Source: Congzhengia minquanensis (GTDB lineage: Bacteria; Bacillota; Clostridia; UBA1381; UBA9506). Taken from it: DNA of 64,000 nt. Under the pieces are notes generated by a model. The model was given only the letters and a program-made list of their open reading frames with translations, was not told the origin of the DNA and did not search any database. The stretch covers positions 372,001 through 436,000 of the forward strand of contig NZ_JACRSU010000002.1 in assembly GCF_014384785.1 (NCBI RefSeq), written 5' to 3'. How positions within the stretch are numbered: the first letter of the stretch is position 1; every line of letters begins with the position of its first letter. Of this stretch, positions 10,201 through 18,386 are shown one piece after another. Both the position numbers and the translations under genes were made by a program.

Positions 10201-10861
10201 CCTCTTTCAAAACAAACCGGCACCACACCGTATCTTCAAAATTTTCGTTTTCGCGAAACGCCTCGGCCGCCTGCATGAGCCACTCCTTCGGATTCGGCAG
10301 GCTCATGGCAAACAGAAACAGAGAATGAATCAGCTCCCGAAAGGCTTTATCATTTGCCTTTGCGTTGGCGTAGGACTCTAAAAGTTCAAAAAAGTCGCCG
10401 GCATAAGTTTCATCGTCATACATCTCTGTTAAAACCTCGTCCAGCACCTCATCGCGCATCACTGCGTTTTCCGTGGGGTCTGCAATGCGGAAATCCGGCG
10501 GGAGGTTTGCTGCCACAAAGTTTCTGCGCAAAAGGTCAATACAAAAAGAGTCGATGGTAGTAATCTGTGCTTTTTTAATCAGCAAAAGCTGGTTTGCCAA
10601 AAATGGGTCCTCCGGATTTTCCTCCGCGAGGGCGGTTAAGGCGGAAATAATCCGCTCCCGCATTTCGGCAGCTGCGGCGTTTGTAAAGGTTACCACCAGC
10701 AGTCTGTCCGCCGCAATCGGCGCGGTTCTATCCGTCAGCCGGGCAATAATTCTGCCCACAAGCACAGCGGTTTTTCCACTGCCTGCGGCTGCTGACAGCA
10801 GCAGATTTTGATGGTTCGATTCAATTGCCGCCTGTTGTTCTTTTGTCCAGCTATTTGCCAC
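7289..10861 (-). CDS. addA: ATP-dependent helicase/nuclease subunit A
   Basis: 1190 residues, close to the usual AddA size. AddA is the UvrD-like helicase with a C-terminal RecB-type nuclease that works with AddB in double-strand break resection and recombination. Visible features: Q-motif and Walker A near residues 7-33 (WTKEQQAAI, AAAGSGKTAVL), helicase motif II 'DEYQDTS', 'GDIKQSIYRFR', motif V-VI region 'VRIMSIHKSKGLEFPVV' and 'RILYVAMTRAKEKL', and the nuclease core near 1125-1140 ('CIIDYKTDR'). The start is GTG (complement of 10859-10861) after GAGGAGGC. The usual partner addB is not next to it: upstream is a flippase gene 30 nt away, downstream a carbohydrate-binding protein gene. Confidence 0.95.
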   Translation of the reverse strand: MANSWTKEQQAAIESNHQNLLLSAAAGSGKTAVLVGRIIARLTDRTAPIAADRLLVVTFTNAAAAEMRERIISALTALAEENPEDPFLANQLLLIKKAQITTIDSFCIDLLRRNFVAANLPPDFRIADPTENAVMRDEVLDEVLTEMYDDETYAGDFFELLESYANAKANDKAFRELIHSLFLFAMSLPNPKEWLMQAAEAFRENENFEDTVWCRFVLKEAKAELFKCVSEYDLMIALTEKDGLSRYQSILMEERELCQKAAMQETYDGLKAAVEDVSFQTRPRVPKDLVPKYVDTVNAMRDRIKKKRIGKIREKIMPITAAQQAEAIQNAYPVMRCLSQVVIRLSDRFLEKKLEKNMLDFNDCEHMCLRVLTDENGGLSETAIQTQKNYDEIYIDEYQDTSRLQEAIFSAVKDKDNLFMVGDIKQSIYRFRNTDPSLFKEKRDTFLKEEDAKDRKIILSKNFRSRENVLSSVNYIFERIMSEESGEIDYNEDEKLYPGAMFPEGAVSPVDTDTELCLVDVSAVKETAADLETEDAEKQELEAMFTADRIADLLEGGEQIFADGVYRKPRCSDICIISRNVKDSAPILAAALSERGIPCFSENTGGFLNSSEITAAIAMLSVIDNPYQDLPLLTILRSVMFGFTADTLARIRCCDKTVSFYEAMQICAETDSPEGAGAREVLDFIREFIGKSKYMSVSALLMEIYNTTGFYDAQQTQTNGAIRRANLRLLYNRAKEFESTGLKGLYSFIQFISDYTAAGGDFDAAKTVGAEQDAVRIMSIHKSKGLEFPVVILFGMERKFNMMDLKKGVLFHAGLGYGPKYVDTKLRITYPFAPRVALESVLKAECVAEEMRILYVAMTRAKEKLILVGAVNSVEKKINACPEAGKKRKISAGLLSECSSYLDWILTAVLNHPDFGALRKMCGTERQICMDDSRFCLKIIDNAACFFAQEEKEIQAEQEENGSVVSRILPLVEYQYPNLADTVLPSKITVTELKRRTQEQEAEGGVYLFQPPKTLNLPSRKLTGAQIGTAYHTVMQHMDLSLPIVTREDVHCQIQAIQSKGFLTGEEAGAVNPDKILKFFLSNAGKLMLDAKTVRREVMFGVLEPANELLKEFHSNKKIMLQGVIDCVAETDDGLCIIDYKTDRTFRPEETVEKYKIQLDCYKMAAEKIFHKRVVCKILYLFDADMAIFL

Positions 10862-10891
10862 AAAAAACGCCTCCTCATATGATTTATTTTA

Positions 10892-12406
10892 TCATATGGG
10901 GAAGCGTTTTGCAACCAATGTTTTTTTAAAGCTCCAGGCGGAAAGCAGCAACATGAATATTGCATAAATTCCGACAGCCGCGCAGATCATTCCGATGATT
11001 GCTCCTGTGCTTGTCGGAACGCCTCCAAAACTTTTTACAAAATAGACCGACATAAAAATGCCGATAGACGGGAGCGCCGTCCACTTTAAGGGATGAATTT
11101 TAAAATCTGACACGTGCAGCAGACGGTTAATGCTCAAAAAAGCGTTTACCATTTCTGTTACATAAATAATGATGATATAGCCGTCTATCCCCTTAGCAGG
11201 CAGCAAAAACATCATTAAAACAATGGCGATTGCCGAGTCCGCTATGTTGTAGCCCATGGAATAAACCTGCTGGTTTAACCCCTTTAAAACAGCGTCCACC
11301 ACGCCGTCAGCATACATCACCGCCGCCAGCGGAGCAATCATTTTTAAAAAGTAAGCTGCCTCTGGGCTTTTATACACCGCCATGCCGATTTCTTCTGCAA
11401 AAAAGAACATAATTCCGCTTGCACCAATGGAAAACACCAATGTTGTATACAGTGATTTTTCTATCAGCGCATTAATTTTATTTGTGTCCCCCCTTTTGTG
11501 GTAACGGGTGACCTCAGGGATTAAAAGAGACGAAAACGCCTGAAGCACCGCCGAGGGGAAGAAAATCAGCGGCATTACCATGCCGTGAACAATTCCGTAG
11601 GACGAGAGGGCCGTATCAGCGTCGCTGCCGTGTTTTTTTAATCCCTTTGGAATCATGGTGTGCTCAATGGTACTGAGGGCCGAACGCACATAGGAGCTCA
11701 CCGCCACAGGCAGGGCAATCCACAGCATACGCCTGGTAATGCCCTGGCTTGCGCCGCGTTTGGAATATCGTTTCATGTCAATTTTTAAAAGAATAAAAAT
11801 CATGAAAAATGAAATAATTTCTGCCGCGCAGCCGCTTGCAACAACGGAATTACAGGCCGCCTGGGCATCAGTTCTTCCCAAAAAGTCCAGCAGGATAACA
11901 CAGCCGGCCACACGGATAAGCTGCTCAGCCACCTGAACCAGCGCGCTTTTATAAATCCGTCCGACGGCGGTGAAATAGCCGCTGATGGCAGCCGACATTG
12001 CAACGCAGGGAAGCGAAACGGCTAAAATCATTAAAGGTTTTATCGTTCTTTCGTCATTTAAAAGAACATTTCCTGCAAAGGGCGCGCCAAAAAAAATCAA
12101 CAAAAAGGCCGCCCCGCCAAAAATCAGTCCATACACGGCGGACCTGCGCACAGCGCGCCGAACACCGCCCTCTGAGTCCACAGCCAGCTCCTCCGACACG
12201 ATTTTCGTCGCCGCCAGATTAATGCCCGAGCAGGCAAACGTAACGCCGAAATTATAAACAGACATAATCAGCGAAAACAGGCCCATGCCCGTTGCCCCAA
12301 TTTTGTTTGCAATATATACATTAAAAGAAACGCCCACCGCGCGCATAAACAGCGTAACCACGGTGAGCAAAAAAGTATTGGCAATAAATTTTTGTTTTCT
12401 TTTCAA
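10892..12406 (-). CDS. SpoVB/MurJ-type MOP-superfamily flippase
   Basis: 504 residues with about 14 hydrophobic segments over the whole length, typical of the polysaccharide-transport/SpoVB branch of the MOP exporter superfamily. Members flip lipid-linked cell-wall or polysaccharide intermediates across the membrane; SpoVB is needed for spore cortex synthesis. The opening (KFIANTFLLTVVTLFMRAVG) and the motif 'NKIGATGMGLFSLIMSVY' fit this branch. The start codon is TTG (complement of 12404-12406) after GCGGGGGAATAAAG. It is 30 nt upstream of addA on the same strand and may be co-transcribed. Whether it acts in sporulation (SpoVB) or general lipid II or polysaccharide export cannot be decided from sequence alone. 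Confidence 0.85.
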   Translation of the reverse strand: MKRKQKFIANTFLLTVVTLFMRAVGVSFNVYIANKIGATGMGLFSLIMSVYNFGVTFACSGINLAATKIVSEELAVDSEGGVRRAVRRSAVYGLIFGGAAFLLIFFGAPFAGNVLLNDERTIKPLMILAVSLPCVAMSAAISGYFTAVGRIYKSALVQVAEQLIRVAGCVILLDFLGRTDAQAACNSVVASGCAAEIISFFMIFILLKIDMKRYSKRGASQGITRRMLWIALPVAVSSYVRSALSTIEHTMIPKGLKKHGSDADTALSSYGIVHGMVMPLIFFPSAVLQAFSSLLIPEVTRYHKRGDTNKINALIEKSLYTTLVFSIGASGIMFFFAEEIGMAVYKSPEAAYFLKMIAPLAAVMYADGVVDAVLKGLNQQVYSMGYNIADSAIAIVLMMFLLPAKGIDGYIIIIYVTEMVNAFLSINRLLHVSDFKIHPLKWTALPSIGIFMSVYFVKSFGGVPTSTGAIIGMICAAVGIYAIFMLLLSAWSFKKTLVAKRFPI

Positions 12407-12482
12407 CTTTATTCCCCCGCTTGAGGCTATATAGTAAACCTATGCGGGAAAAGCTTTGTTTATGATGATTTTTACAGATTGC

Positions 12483-13355
12483 TTAGGCAATGGGCACCTT
12501 TACCGCATCTGTTTCAAAAACCGTTTCTAAATTCTCGTTAAAGGCTTTAAATTTTGCCTCAACGGTTTGAATTTCGCCGATTTCTAGTTCCTTTAAATCT
12601 TTGTCATAAAAAACCATGGTATCCACAGCCTTTTTACCTGCTCCCACAGACATTACGAAAAGCGGTTCAATTGATTTTCCGTTCACCGAAACGTTGCCAG
12701 ACATAATGGAAATTGCGCTGTCTGTGTTGTTTTCGGCATAAAAGACGATTTCCATGTTGTCAGAAAGTTCGCTTTTCTGAAGGGAACGGGCAGAGAGCTT
12801 TACGCCGTTTTCATTGTAAATTTCAAAGCCGCTGTCGTCATAGTTCTGTTTATAAGACGCCGGCGCGTCTGTTTCTACACGAATGACCTCCGACTGCATA
12901 ATTTCATTGTTGTCGCTGTCAAACACTTTAACAACAAACTCTGCTTCTGTTATTTTTTCAATTCCCATCTTGCCGAACCACTCGTTGCTGATTTCTACAA
13001 ATCCATCCTGTTCGCTTTTTGCCGGTATTTCAGAAAACAGGCTGTCTGTTGACATAAGCCCGTTAATAGATAGATTGGCCGTCATAACCCGCAAGGGGCT
13101 GTCTGTGTCGTTTTTAATGTGCAGATTTATTTTTGTCACAACGTCTTCATAAGACAATCCCGTAACAACGGCGCTTACGCCGCCTTCTTCATAGTTTCCG
13201 GCTTTTTTCAGCGAAGCCTGTTCCATCTGATAGCCTGCAAACTGCTCTGCAGTTTTGCGAACCACTGTTTCCTGTTTTTCTTTCTTAGCGCTGCCGCAGG
13301 ACACAAGTGCAAAAGACAGAAGAAGCATCCCGAGCAGACAAATTGTTTTTTTCAT
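12483..13355 (-). CDS. Lipoprotein with two duplicated beta domains
   Basis: 290 residues. The signal peptide ends in a lipobox (LVSC-G), so the protein is predicted to be lipid-anchored at the outer membrane face. The mature part holds two similar domains: about 70-165 (INLHIKNDTDSPLRVMTAN ... FVVKVFDSDNNEI) and 200-290 (IVFYAENNTDSAISIMSGN ... AKFKAFNENLETV). Each starts with a strand plus 'NxTDS' turn and ends with a similar strand pair, which points to internal duplication. I do not recognise a named family. The second ATG (complement of 13353-13355) is 7 nt after AAAGGAG, so it is preferred over the ATG 6 nt upstream. The gene begins 16 nt after the stop of the beta-helix gene and is surely co-transcribed with it, suggesting a role in handling the same substrate. 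Confidence 0.75.
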   Translation of the reverse strand: MKKTICLLGMLLLSFALVSCGSAKKEKQETVVRKTAEQFAGYQMEQASLKKAGNYEEGGVSAVVTGLSYEDVVTKINLHIKNDTDSPLRVMTANLSINGLMSTDSLFSEIPAKSEQDGFVEISNEWFGKMGIEKITEAEFVVKVFDSDNNEIMQSEVIRVETDAPASYKQNYDDSGFEIYNENGVKLSARSLQKSELSDNMEIVFYAENNTDSAISIMSGNVSVNGKSIEPLFVMSVGAGKKAVDTMVFYDKDLKELEIGEIQTVEAKFKAFNENLETVFETDAVKVPIA

Positions 13356-13371
13356 ACTCATTCTCCTTTAT

Positions 13372-16300
13372 TTAAGGAATGATAACCGTTTCATAGGGCA
13401 CGAAAGGCTTAAGCGATATTGCATCCCACAAAAACAGTTTTAACGTGTCGCCGCTGTGTGTGTTTTCAGGAAAGGGATATTCCCAAATTTCAGAGCTTCC
13501 CTCGCGAATGGTTTCTGTGTTCCACAAAATATCCGTCAGGGACCCCTGGGGATTGTAAACCGCCAAAGAAGCGACAACAGAGTTGTTCTCCGTTGCCCCG
13601 GAATATTCTACCGTGGCCTTGGAATTTACCGTGTCGATGTTCATGACGATTTTATCCTGCCCGGCCTCAATCACAGAGCACTCCTCCAAATACACAGCGT
13701 CGCCGTTTAAAAGTGAAGAAAACCGAATGGTTAAGGTTACGTCCTCGAACACCTGTTCATCTGACGACGCCCGAAGGTGGGAGCCAATCATGGTAAAGCT
13801 GTCCGGGATTACGTCTCCGTCTAAAACAATGGCGCTTTTTCCGCCCACCGTCAACACGCCTGTAAGGTGTGTGGAAACGCCGTCTCCCTTTGCTTTTATT
13901 CTGATGTCATACGATTTCGAGGTGTCCATCCGAAACGTCTGTGAAATGGTGCCGCTGCTTCCGGTCATTTCAACCCGTCCGGAATAAAACCCGTCTGTCC
14001 GCTCGGAAGAATTTCTTGTTATTTTGGCCTGGGCGGCTTTCCATGGCATGGCATAATTGGTTTTGGTGTGCTCAAAGCTGCCGTCAGTAATCAAATTTAC
14101 CTTGTCTGTTTTAATGTCTTTATACCGGCTCTCTAAACCCGCCTTATTGATAATGGCCAATGCCTCCTGCGGCCAGGATTCGTTGGGATATTTTTTGTTG
14201 CCGACATATTCGTTATACAGCGTTTTCCGGTCTCCCTCAATCCAGGTGTTGGTGGCGCTGTCGCGGAACCTGCCGTTGGTAAAAAAGTTATCCTTAAATA
14301 AAATATTTTTTGAAATATTTCCCCCGCCCTGGGCATAACCTGCACGGATCTGGTCGTCGTTTACAGAATATCTTGTGCTCTCCACGTTTCTTTCAAAGGT
14401 AAGCCAGGAAGACGAATTATCGGCATACATGGGCGAAACCGAGCCATATGTGTTCACCAAATGGTTTTCCTTAATCAGCCATCCCGGAGTGGTTTCGTCG
14501 CCGGCGGTGGGACCTAAATGATAAATCTGTCCGCCGTCGTCAATTCCGGCTGTTAAAACGTCTTTAATTAAGTTATAGGAGATTTCGTTTCCCACCTCAA
14601 CCTGATCGGCGCCGCTGTGCCAGCCAACGGAGATACCCGAATAGGTGCAGGAGGAAATTTCATTGTGAGTGATTTTTGTATTGCGGAGCATGCCGCCGAC
14701 AAACCCGGTCGCGCTGGGAAAATCAAGCCCAATGTTATGAATGTAGTTGTTGGAAACCAAATTTCCCTCGTTGGCATTGGCGGGGTCGGCCGCATAATCC
14801 TTGTTACCGCCGTAACCCTGGCTGGGGTCGCCTAACACCACGCCCACGCCGGAGGTGTCGCGCACCACGTTTCCGATAAGCGTACAGTTTTGAAACTGCT
14901 TTAAATAAAGAATTCCCATATTTCCCGCGTTATTTACAACACAATTTTGAAAATTGACGTTATTCACAGTCTGTGCCCGAATAGCCGCCTCATAAAGCTT
15001 TCCCTCGTGACGGCTGACATCGCTCTGGTTGGAAAGGTGCCCCATCGCGCCGTTGGGCCGAAGCCAAGTTGTTTCAGTGAAGTGAATTCCGTCAAAGGTA
15101 ACATTTTCGGCGCGGTTTGTCACGCTGTCGCCCTCAATGACTAAAAGCTCGTCGATAACAGGAACAACGGCAGTTGCCTTTGTCATGTCCTCTCCCGGCT
15201 CCGGCATATAGAACACGTCGCCGGTGTGGCGGTTAATGTAAAACTCGCCCTCTGTGTCTAACAGCTCATATGCATTTTCAATATACTCCAAATCGTCAGT
15301 CAACGTAATTTCTGTTTTTGAGGAGTGGGGATTGGTGGCAAAATCCCATGCATGGGGGTCGAAATTTACAACATATTTGTCCCCCTCCGGCGCAACACTT
15401 TGAACGCCCACACGGTAACTGCACCATTTTCTGTAATACACAAATTCCACATCGTCCAAATGTTCCCAGTTCTGCATGCCGAGGTCTTTTCCCACATACT
15501 GCGTTTTGTCGGAAAAAAGAGCGCCCTCGGGAATGGAAGCGGAACGTGCCCGCATGGCGCGGTTTCCGTTGATATAAAGCTGCCGCGCTTCTCGTGCCCG
15601 TTTATCGGTTCCCACATTTGCTTTCCAAATATTTTTTTCGCTGTCATAAAGCTGCCAGCCGCCGATGCGTTTTCCTCCGCTAAGAGTGGCCTCATATCCG
15701 TCCCAGTTTTTATAAATGGTCTGCTTGCCATTGCGCAATTTATCTCCGCTTCCAATTCTTACTGCGGATTGAATTTCGTAGGAGTCCACAACGGAGCCGC
15801 CGCGGTTTTTAATGTTGCTTGTTCTTGACGTAACAAAACGGGACAGCTCGTCCTCACCGTAATAAAACGTGCCCCGCAGGTTTACGTTCACGTCAAAATT
15901 CACTAAACTTGCGGCCATGCTGACATATCCCTGGGCACGTTCAATGGTGCGGTATGGGTCTTCCATGGTTCCAGCGCCAAAGTCGTCTCCGTTTTGCGCG
16001 TCTACATAAACGTCATACTTTACAGCAGTGTCACCGCGCAAAATCTTATCCTCTGAAAAGCTGGAAAATGCGCTGTCTGTGTAATTTGTGCCGTCTCCTA
16101 AAGCAACCACACGAACCTTATATGTACCGCCATATCCAACGTGCTTTGTCAAATCCAATTCTGTGGTCTTCACCGTGACCGAATTTGCCTTTCTTGAGCC
16201 GCAATAAATCGCCACTTCGTAACCTGCCGCATTTTCAACGGAATTCCAGCTTATATTTAGCCCTTCGCCCCAGACCGGCCCCGCAGGAGCGGGAAGCTGG

Positions 16301-16389
16301 TTTGCAGCAAATGCCGGCGTGCAAATACTAATTGTCAAAATAAATGTTAAAATAAATCCGATTGCCGTAACATTTCTTTTTAAGTTCAT
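13372..16389 (-). CDS. Secreted right-handed beta-helix protein, GH141-like
   Basis: 1005 residues; signal peptide ends near TPAFAAN. A fibronectin type III-like domain (about 30-115) comes first. The beta-helix region follows (about 120-700), opening YDVYVDAQNGDDFGAGT then DPYRTIERAQ, the usual entry of parallel beta-helix glycanases. The segment with 'LSGGKRIGGWQLYD' and 'ARQLYINGNRAMRARS' resembles GH141 fucosidase/xylanase-type enzymes, and many N/H/D-rich turns follow (FDGIHFTETTW, ITHNEISSCTYSGISVGWHSG). Next come a CBM-like sandwich (about 750-900) and the shared C-terminal domain ending in LKLFLWDAISLKPF. It probably acts on plant or host polysaccharide outside the cell. The exact glycan and whether it hydrolyses or lyses are unknown. 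The start chosen is the second ATG, 9 nt after AAAGG. Confidence 0.75.
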   Translation of the reverse strand: MNLKRNVTAIGFILTFILTISICTPAFAANQLPAPAGPVWGEGLNISWNSVENAAGYEVAIYCGSRKANSVTVKTTELDLTKHVGYGGTYKVRVVALGDGTNYTDSAFSSFSEDKILRGDTAVKYDVYVDAQNGDDFGAGTMEDPYRTIERAQGYVSMAASLVNFDVNVNLRGTFYYGEDELSRFVTSRTSNIKNRGGSVVDSYEIQSAVRIGSGDKLRNGKQTIYKNWDGYEATLSGGKRIGGWQLYDSEKNIWKANVGTDKRAREARQLYINGNRAMRARSASIPEGALFSDKTQYVGKDLGMQNWEHLDDVEFVYYRKWCSYRVGVQSVAPEGDKYVVNFDPHAWDFATNPHSSKTEITLTDDLEYIENAYELLDTEGEFYINRHTGDVFYMPEPGEDMTKATAVVPVIDELLVIEGDSVTNRAENVTFDGIHFTETTWLRPNGAMGHLSNQSDVSRHEGKLYEAAIRAQTVNNVNFQNCVVNNAGNMGILYLKQFQNCTLIGNVVRDTSGVGVVLGDPSQGYGGNKDYAADPANANEGNLVSNNYIHNIGLDFPSATGFVGGMLRNTKITHNEISSCTYSGISVGWHSGADQVEVGNEISYNLIKDVLTAGIDDGGQIYHLGPTAGDETTPGWLIKENHLVNTYGSVSPMYADNSSSWLTFERNVESTRYSVNDDQIRAGYAQGGGNISKNILFKDNFFTNGRFRDSATNTWIEGDRKTLYNEYVGNKKYPNESWPQEALAIINKAGLESRYKDIKTDKVNLITDGSFEHTKTNYAMPWKAAQAKITRNSSERTDGFYSGRVEMTGSSGTISQTFRMDTSKSYDIRIKAKGDGVSTHLTGVLTVGGKSAIVLDGDVIPDSFTMIGSHLRASSDEQVFEDVTLTIRFSSLLNGDAVYLEECSVIEAGQDKIVMNIDTVNSKATVEYSGATENNSVVASLAVYNPQGSLTDILWNTETIREGSSEIWEYPFPENTHSGDTLKLFLWDAISLKPFVPYETVIIP

Positions 16390-16451
16390 TTCCATCTGCC
16401 TTTCCTAAACGTGAATATCACACCGAATAAGTAATTCCTCCGGTATTTTAT

Positions 16452-16481
16452 ATTATAACATAATCAAGCGGCCAATTGCAA
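16452..16481 (-). promoter_or_regulatory. SigA-type promoter of the beta-helix/lipoprotein operon
   Basis: On the minus strand: -35 TTGCAA (16476-16481), 18-nt spacer, -10 TATAAT (16452-16457), about 60 nt upstream of the start. It lacks the shared TGCAATATTTGTGTTG block of the other exoprotein promoters. Confidence 0.6.
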
Positions 16482-16498
16482 CTGTTTTATTGTGGGAC

Positions 16499-16538
16499 AA
16501 CAAACAGCGCCTTTCCTGCCGGAAAGACGCTGTTTGTT
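16499..16538. terminator. Rho-independent terminator after nanA
   Basis: An 18-bp stem, AACAAACAGCG with CTTTCC, around a TGCC loop with one mismatch. It is 10 nt beyond the nanA stop and lies upstream of the promoter at 16452. Confidence 0.8.
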
Positions 16539-16547
16539 ATTTTAAGC

Positions 16548-17420
16548 TTAAAACAGATTCTTCACTGTTTCATAAACATAGGACTCTTCTTCTTTGCTTA
16601 ACTGACCAAAGGGCTTTCGCAGGGCGCCGCAGTCAATTCCCATCATTTTTAAAATTGCTTTTTCGGCCTTTAACACGCCAACCTTTATAAGCGCCGCAAT
16701 AATGCGGTTCACCTCTTTTTGAATGGGCTGTGCTTCGCTTAAGCGGCCTTCTTTCACAAGCGTATGCATTTTTACAAACTTTTCTGCCATAAAGTTATAG
16801 GTGCTGCCAATGCCGCCGTCTGCCCCCATGGCGAGGCCTGCTAAAAACATCTCGTCAAACCCATTGAAAACCACCTTGTCCGGATAGGCCGATTTAAACT
16901 GCTCCATTGCAAAATAGTCATTTGATGTATGTTTCACGCCGATGAACCGGTCGTCAGACAGAAACTCGCCGATATTGTCCGCGCTTAAGGTCACGCCCGA
17001 ATATTTGGGAATATTGTAAACAATCATGGGCAATTCCACCTGGCCTACAAGATCAAAATAATATTGCTTAATCTCAGGAAACGTGAATCCGTAATAAAAT
17101 GGCGACACAGAGGAAATTGCGTCATAGCCGCACTCTAAAGCGGTTCTTCCAAACTCCGCCGCCTGGTCGGTGCTGATTGCGCCGATGTGTGCAATCAGCG
17201 TACACCGCCCGTTTGCAATTTGCGCCGCAGACCGGTAAAGCTGCTTTCGTTCAGATTCAGATAACAAAAATGCCTCCCCCGTGCTGCCCCCAACATAAAA
17301 GCCCCGAACGCCCTTTTTCAAATTCATCTCCATCAGTTGTTCCAGCGCTTTTTCGTTAAAACGGTTGTTTTCATCAAACGGCGTTAAAAGCGCCGGGAAA
17401 ATGCCTTTAAATTTTTCCAT
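16548..17420 (-). CDS. nanA: N-acetylneuraminate lyase
   Basis: 290 residues, normal family length. It splits sialic acid into N-acetylmannosamine and pyruvate in the cytoplasm. Class I aldolase/DHDPS-family features: GGSTGE at 44-49, catalytic Tyr135 in YNIP, Schiff-base Lys163 in GVKHTS, and GIGSTYN, which is typical of the NanA branch rather than DapA. The ATG follows GAAAGGATT. It is divergent from the AraC-type gene at 17572, a likely local regulator. The rest of a nan operon (nanE, nanK, transporter) is not nearby, so the substrate could be another 2-keto-3-deoxy sugar acid, but the motifs favour sialic acid. It sits in a cluster with fucosidase-like and esterase genes, consistent with host-glycan use. 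Confidence 0.8.
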   Translation of the reverse strand: MEKFKGIFPALLTPFDENNRFNEKALEQLMEMNLKKGVRGFYVGGSTGEAFLLSESERKQLYRSAAQIANGRCTLIAHIGAISTDQAAEFGRTALECGYDAISSVSPFYYGFTFPEIKQYYFDLVGQVELPMIVYNIPKYSGVTLSADNIGEFLSDDRFIGVKHTSNDYFAMEQFKSAYPDKVVFNGFDEMFLAGLAMGADGGIGSTYNFMAEKFVKMHTLVKEGRLSEAQPIQKEVNRIIAALIKVGVLKAEKAILKMMGIDCGALRKPFGQLSKEEESYVYETVKNLF

Positions 17421-17571
17421 GCTTAATAAATCCTTTCCTATTTTTTAATTTCAGTTTAGCACAGGGATAATAAAATTCTTTTGCGAAATTGCGATAATTT
17501 TTGCTGACATTGCTTTTTTCAAGTAGACAACGCGCCATATTTGTGCTATGCTTTATGCAGAGGTGATGGAT

Positions 17572-18375
17572 ATGCCCGCATTCATTCAATGGAAATACCG
17601 CCAGCAGGGAAAAGATGTTTTAAACCACAAACGCCATTTTTTCGACAACAGCTATGAAATAATTCACGTGCTGTCCGGCAGCGGAAATGTGGTCTGCGGC
17701 GACAAAATTTTACCCTTAGAGCCTGCAAATATTTATTTTATTGACAGCGAGCTGCCCCACATGACTGTGCCGTCTGAACATTGCGAATATATCAGGAGCA
17801 AAATTGTCATTCAGAAAAATGAAATGAACCGTCTGCTTACACAAATTGGGGACAGCACTACCATCGATACCCTATTTGGCACCCGCGGCGGAAATTATTT
17901 TCATTTAAGCGGCGAGGCAAACAACAGGGCCGACGGGCTTTTTCTTTCCATGAAAACCGACACAACACCAATGAACTTATTGAAAAACGTGCTGGATTTA
18001 TTTCTGCTGTGCAAAGCCGCCACTGCGGCAGCGCCGAAAAATAACTACGGCGCCGTTGACCAGCTAATCGGATATGTCAATAACCACTTTGCATCAAATT
18101 TAACGTTAGATACGCTCTCTAAAACCGTTCACACCAGCAAATATTATTTGTGCCGCGAATTCCGTAAAAAAACCGGCATGACCATTAACGACTATATTAA
18201 AAGCGTTAGAATTCTGCGAGCAAAAAAGCTTTTGGAAACAACAACAGACAGCGTTTCTGAAATTGCGCTGTCTGTCGGGTTTATTAACTTTTCACATTTC
18301 AGCAGCGCCTTTAAAGACTCCTGCGGCATGCCGCCGTCTGCATACCGAAAAAAGGCTGCCCGCCCGGTGTCATGA
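17572..18375 (+). CDS. AraC-family transcriptional regulator
   Basis: 267 residues from the ATG at 17572, which has AGAGGTG 6 nt upstream; an in-frame ATG at 17566 is the alternative. The N-terminal half (about 10-100) looks like a cupin-type ligand-binding domain (HVLSGSGNVVCGDK, LEPANIYFIDSELPH). The C-terminal 100 residues hold the two HTH motifs of AraC proteins (NLTLDTLSKTVHTSKYYLCR; SVSEIALSVGFINFSHFSSAF). It is transcribed divergently from nanA across 150 nt that must hold both promoters, so control of nanA or of the whole glycan cluster is likely. The stop codon lies inside the palindromic terminator that follows. Confidence 0.9.
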   Translation: MPAFIQWKYRQQGKDVLNHKRHFFDNSYEIIHVLSGSGNVVCGDKILPLEPANIYFIDSELPHMTVPSEHCEYIRSKIVIQKNEMNRLLTQIGDSTTIDTLFGTRGGNYFHLSGEANNRADGLFLSMKTDTTPMNLLKNVLDLFLLCKAATAAAPKNNYGAVDQLIGYVNNHFASNLTLDTLSKTVHTSKYYLCREFRKKTGMTINDYIKSVRILRAKKLLETTTDSVSEIALSVGFINFSHFSSAFKDSCGMPPSAYRKKAARPVS

Positions 18376-18383
18376 CACCGGGC
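18362..18383. terminator. Perfect palindrome, shared terminator of convergent genes
   Basis: A 22-bp perfect palindrome (left half GCCCGGTGTCA) contains the stop codon of the AraC gene and is followed by CTTTT. It ends 4 nt before the convergent SGNH gene stop. Confidence 0.85.
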
Positions 18384-18386
18384 CTT

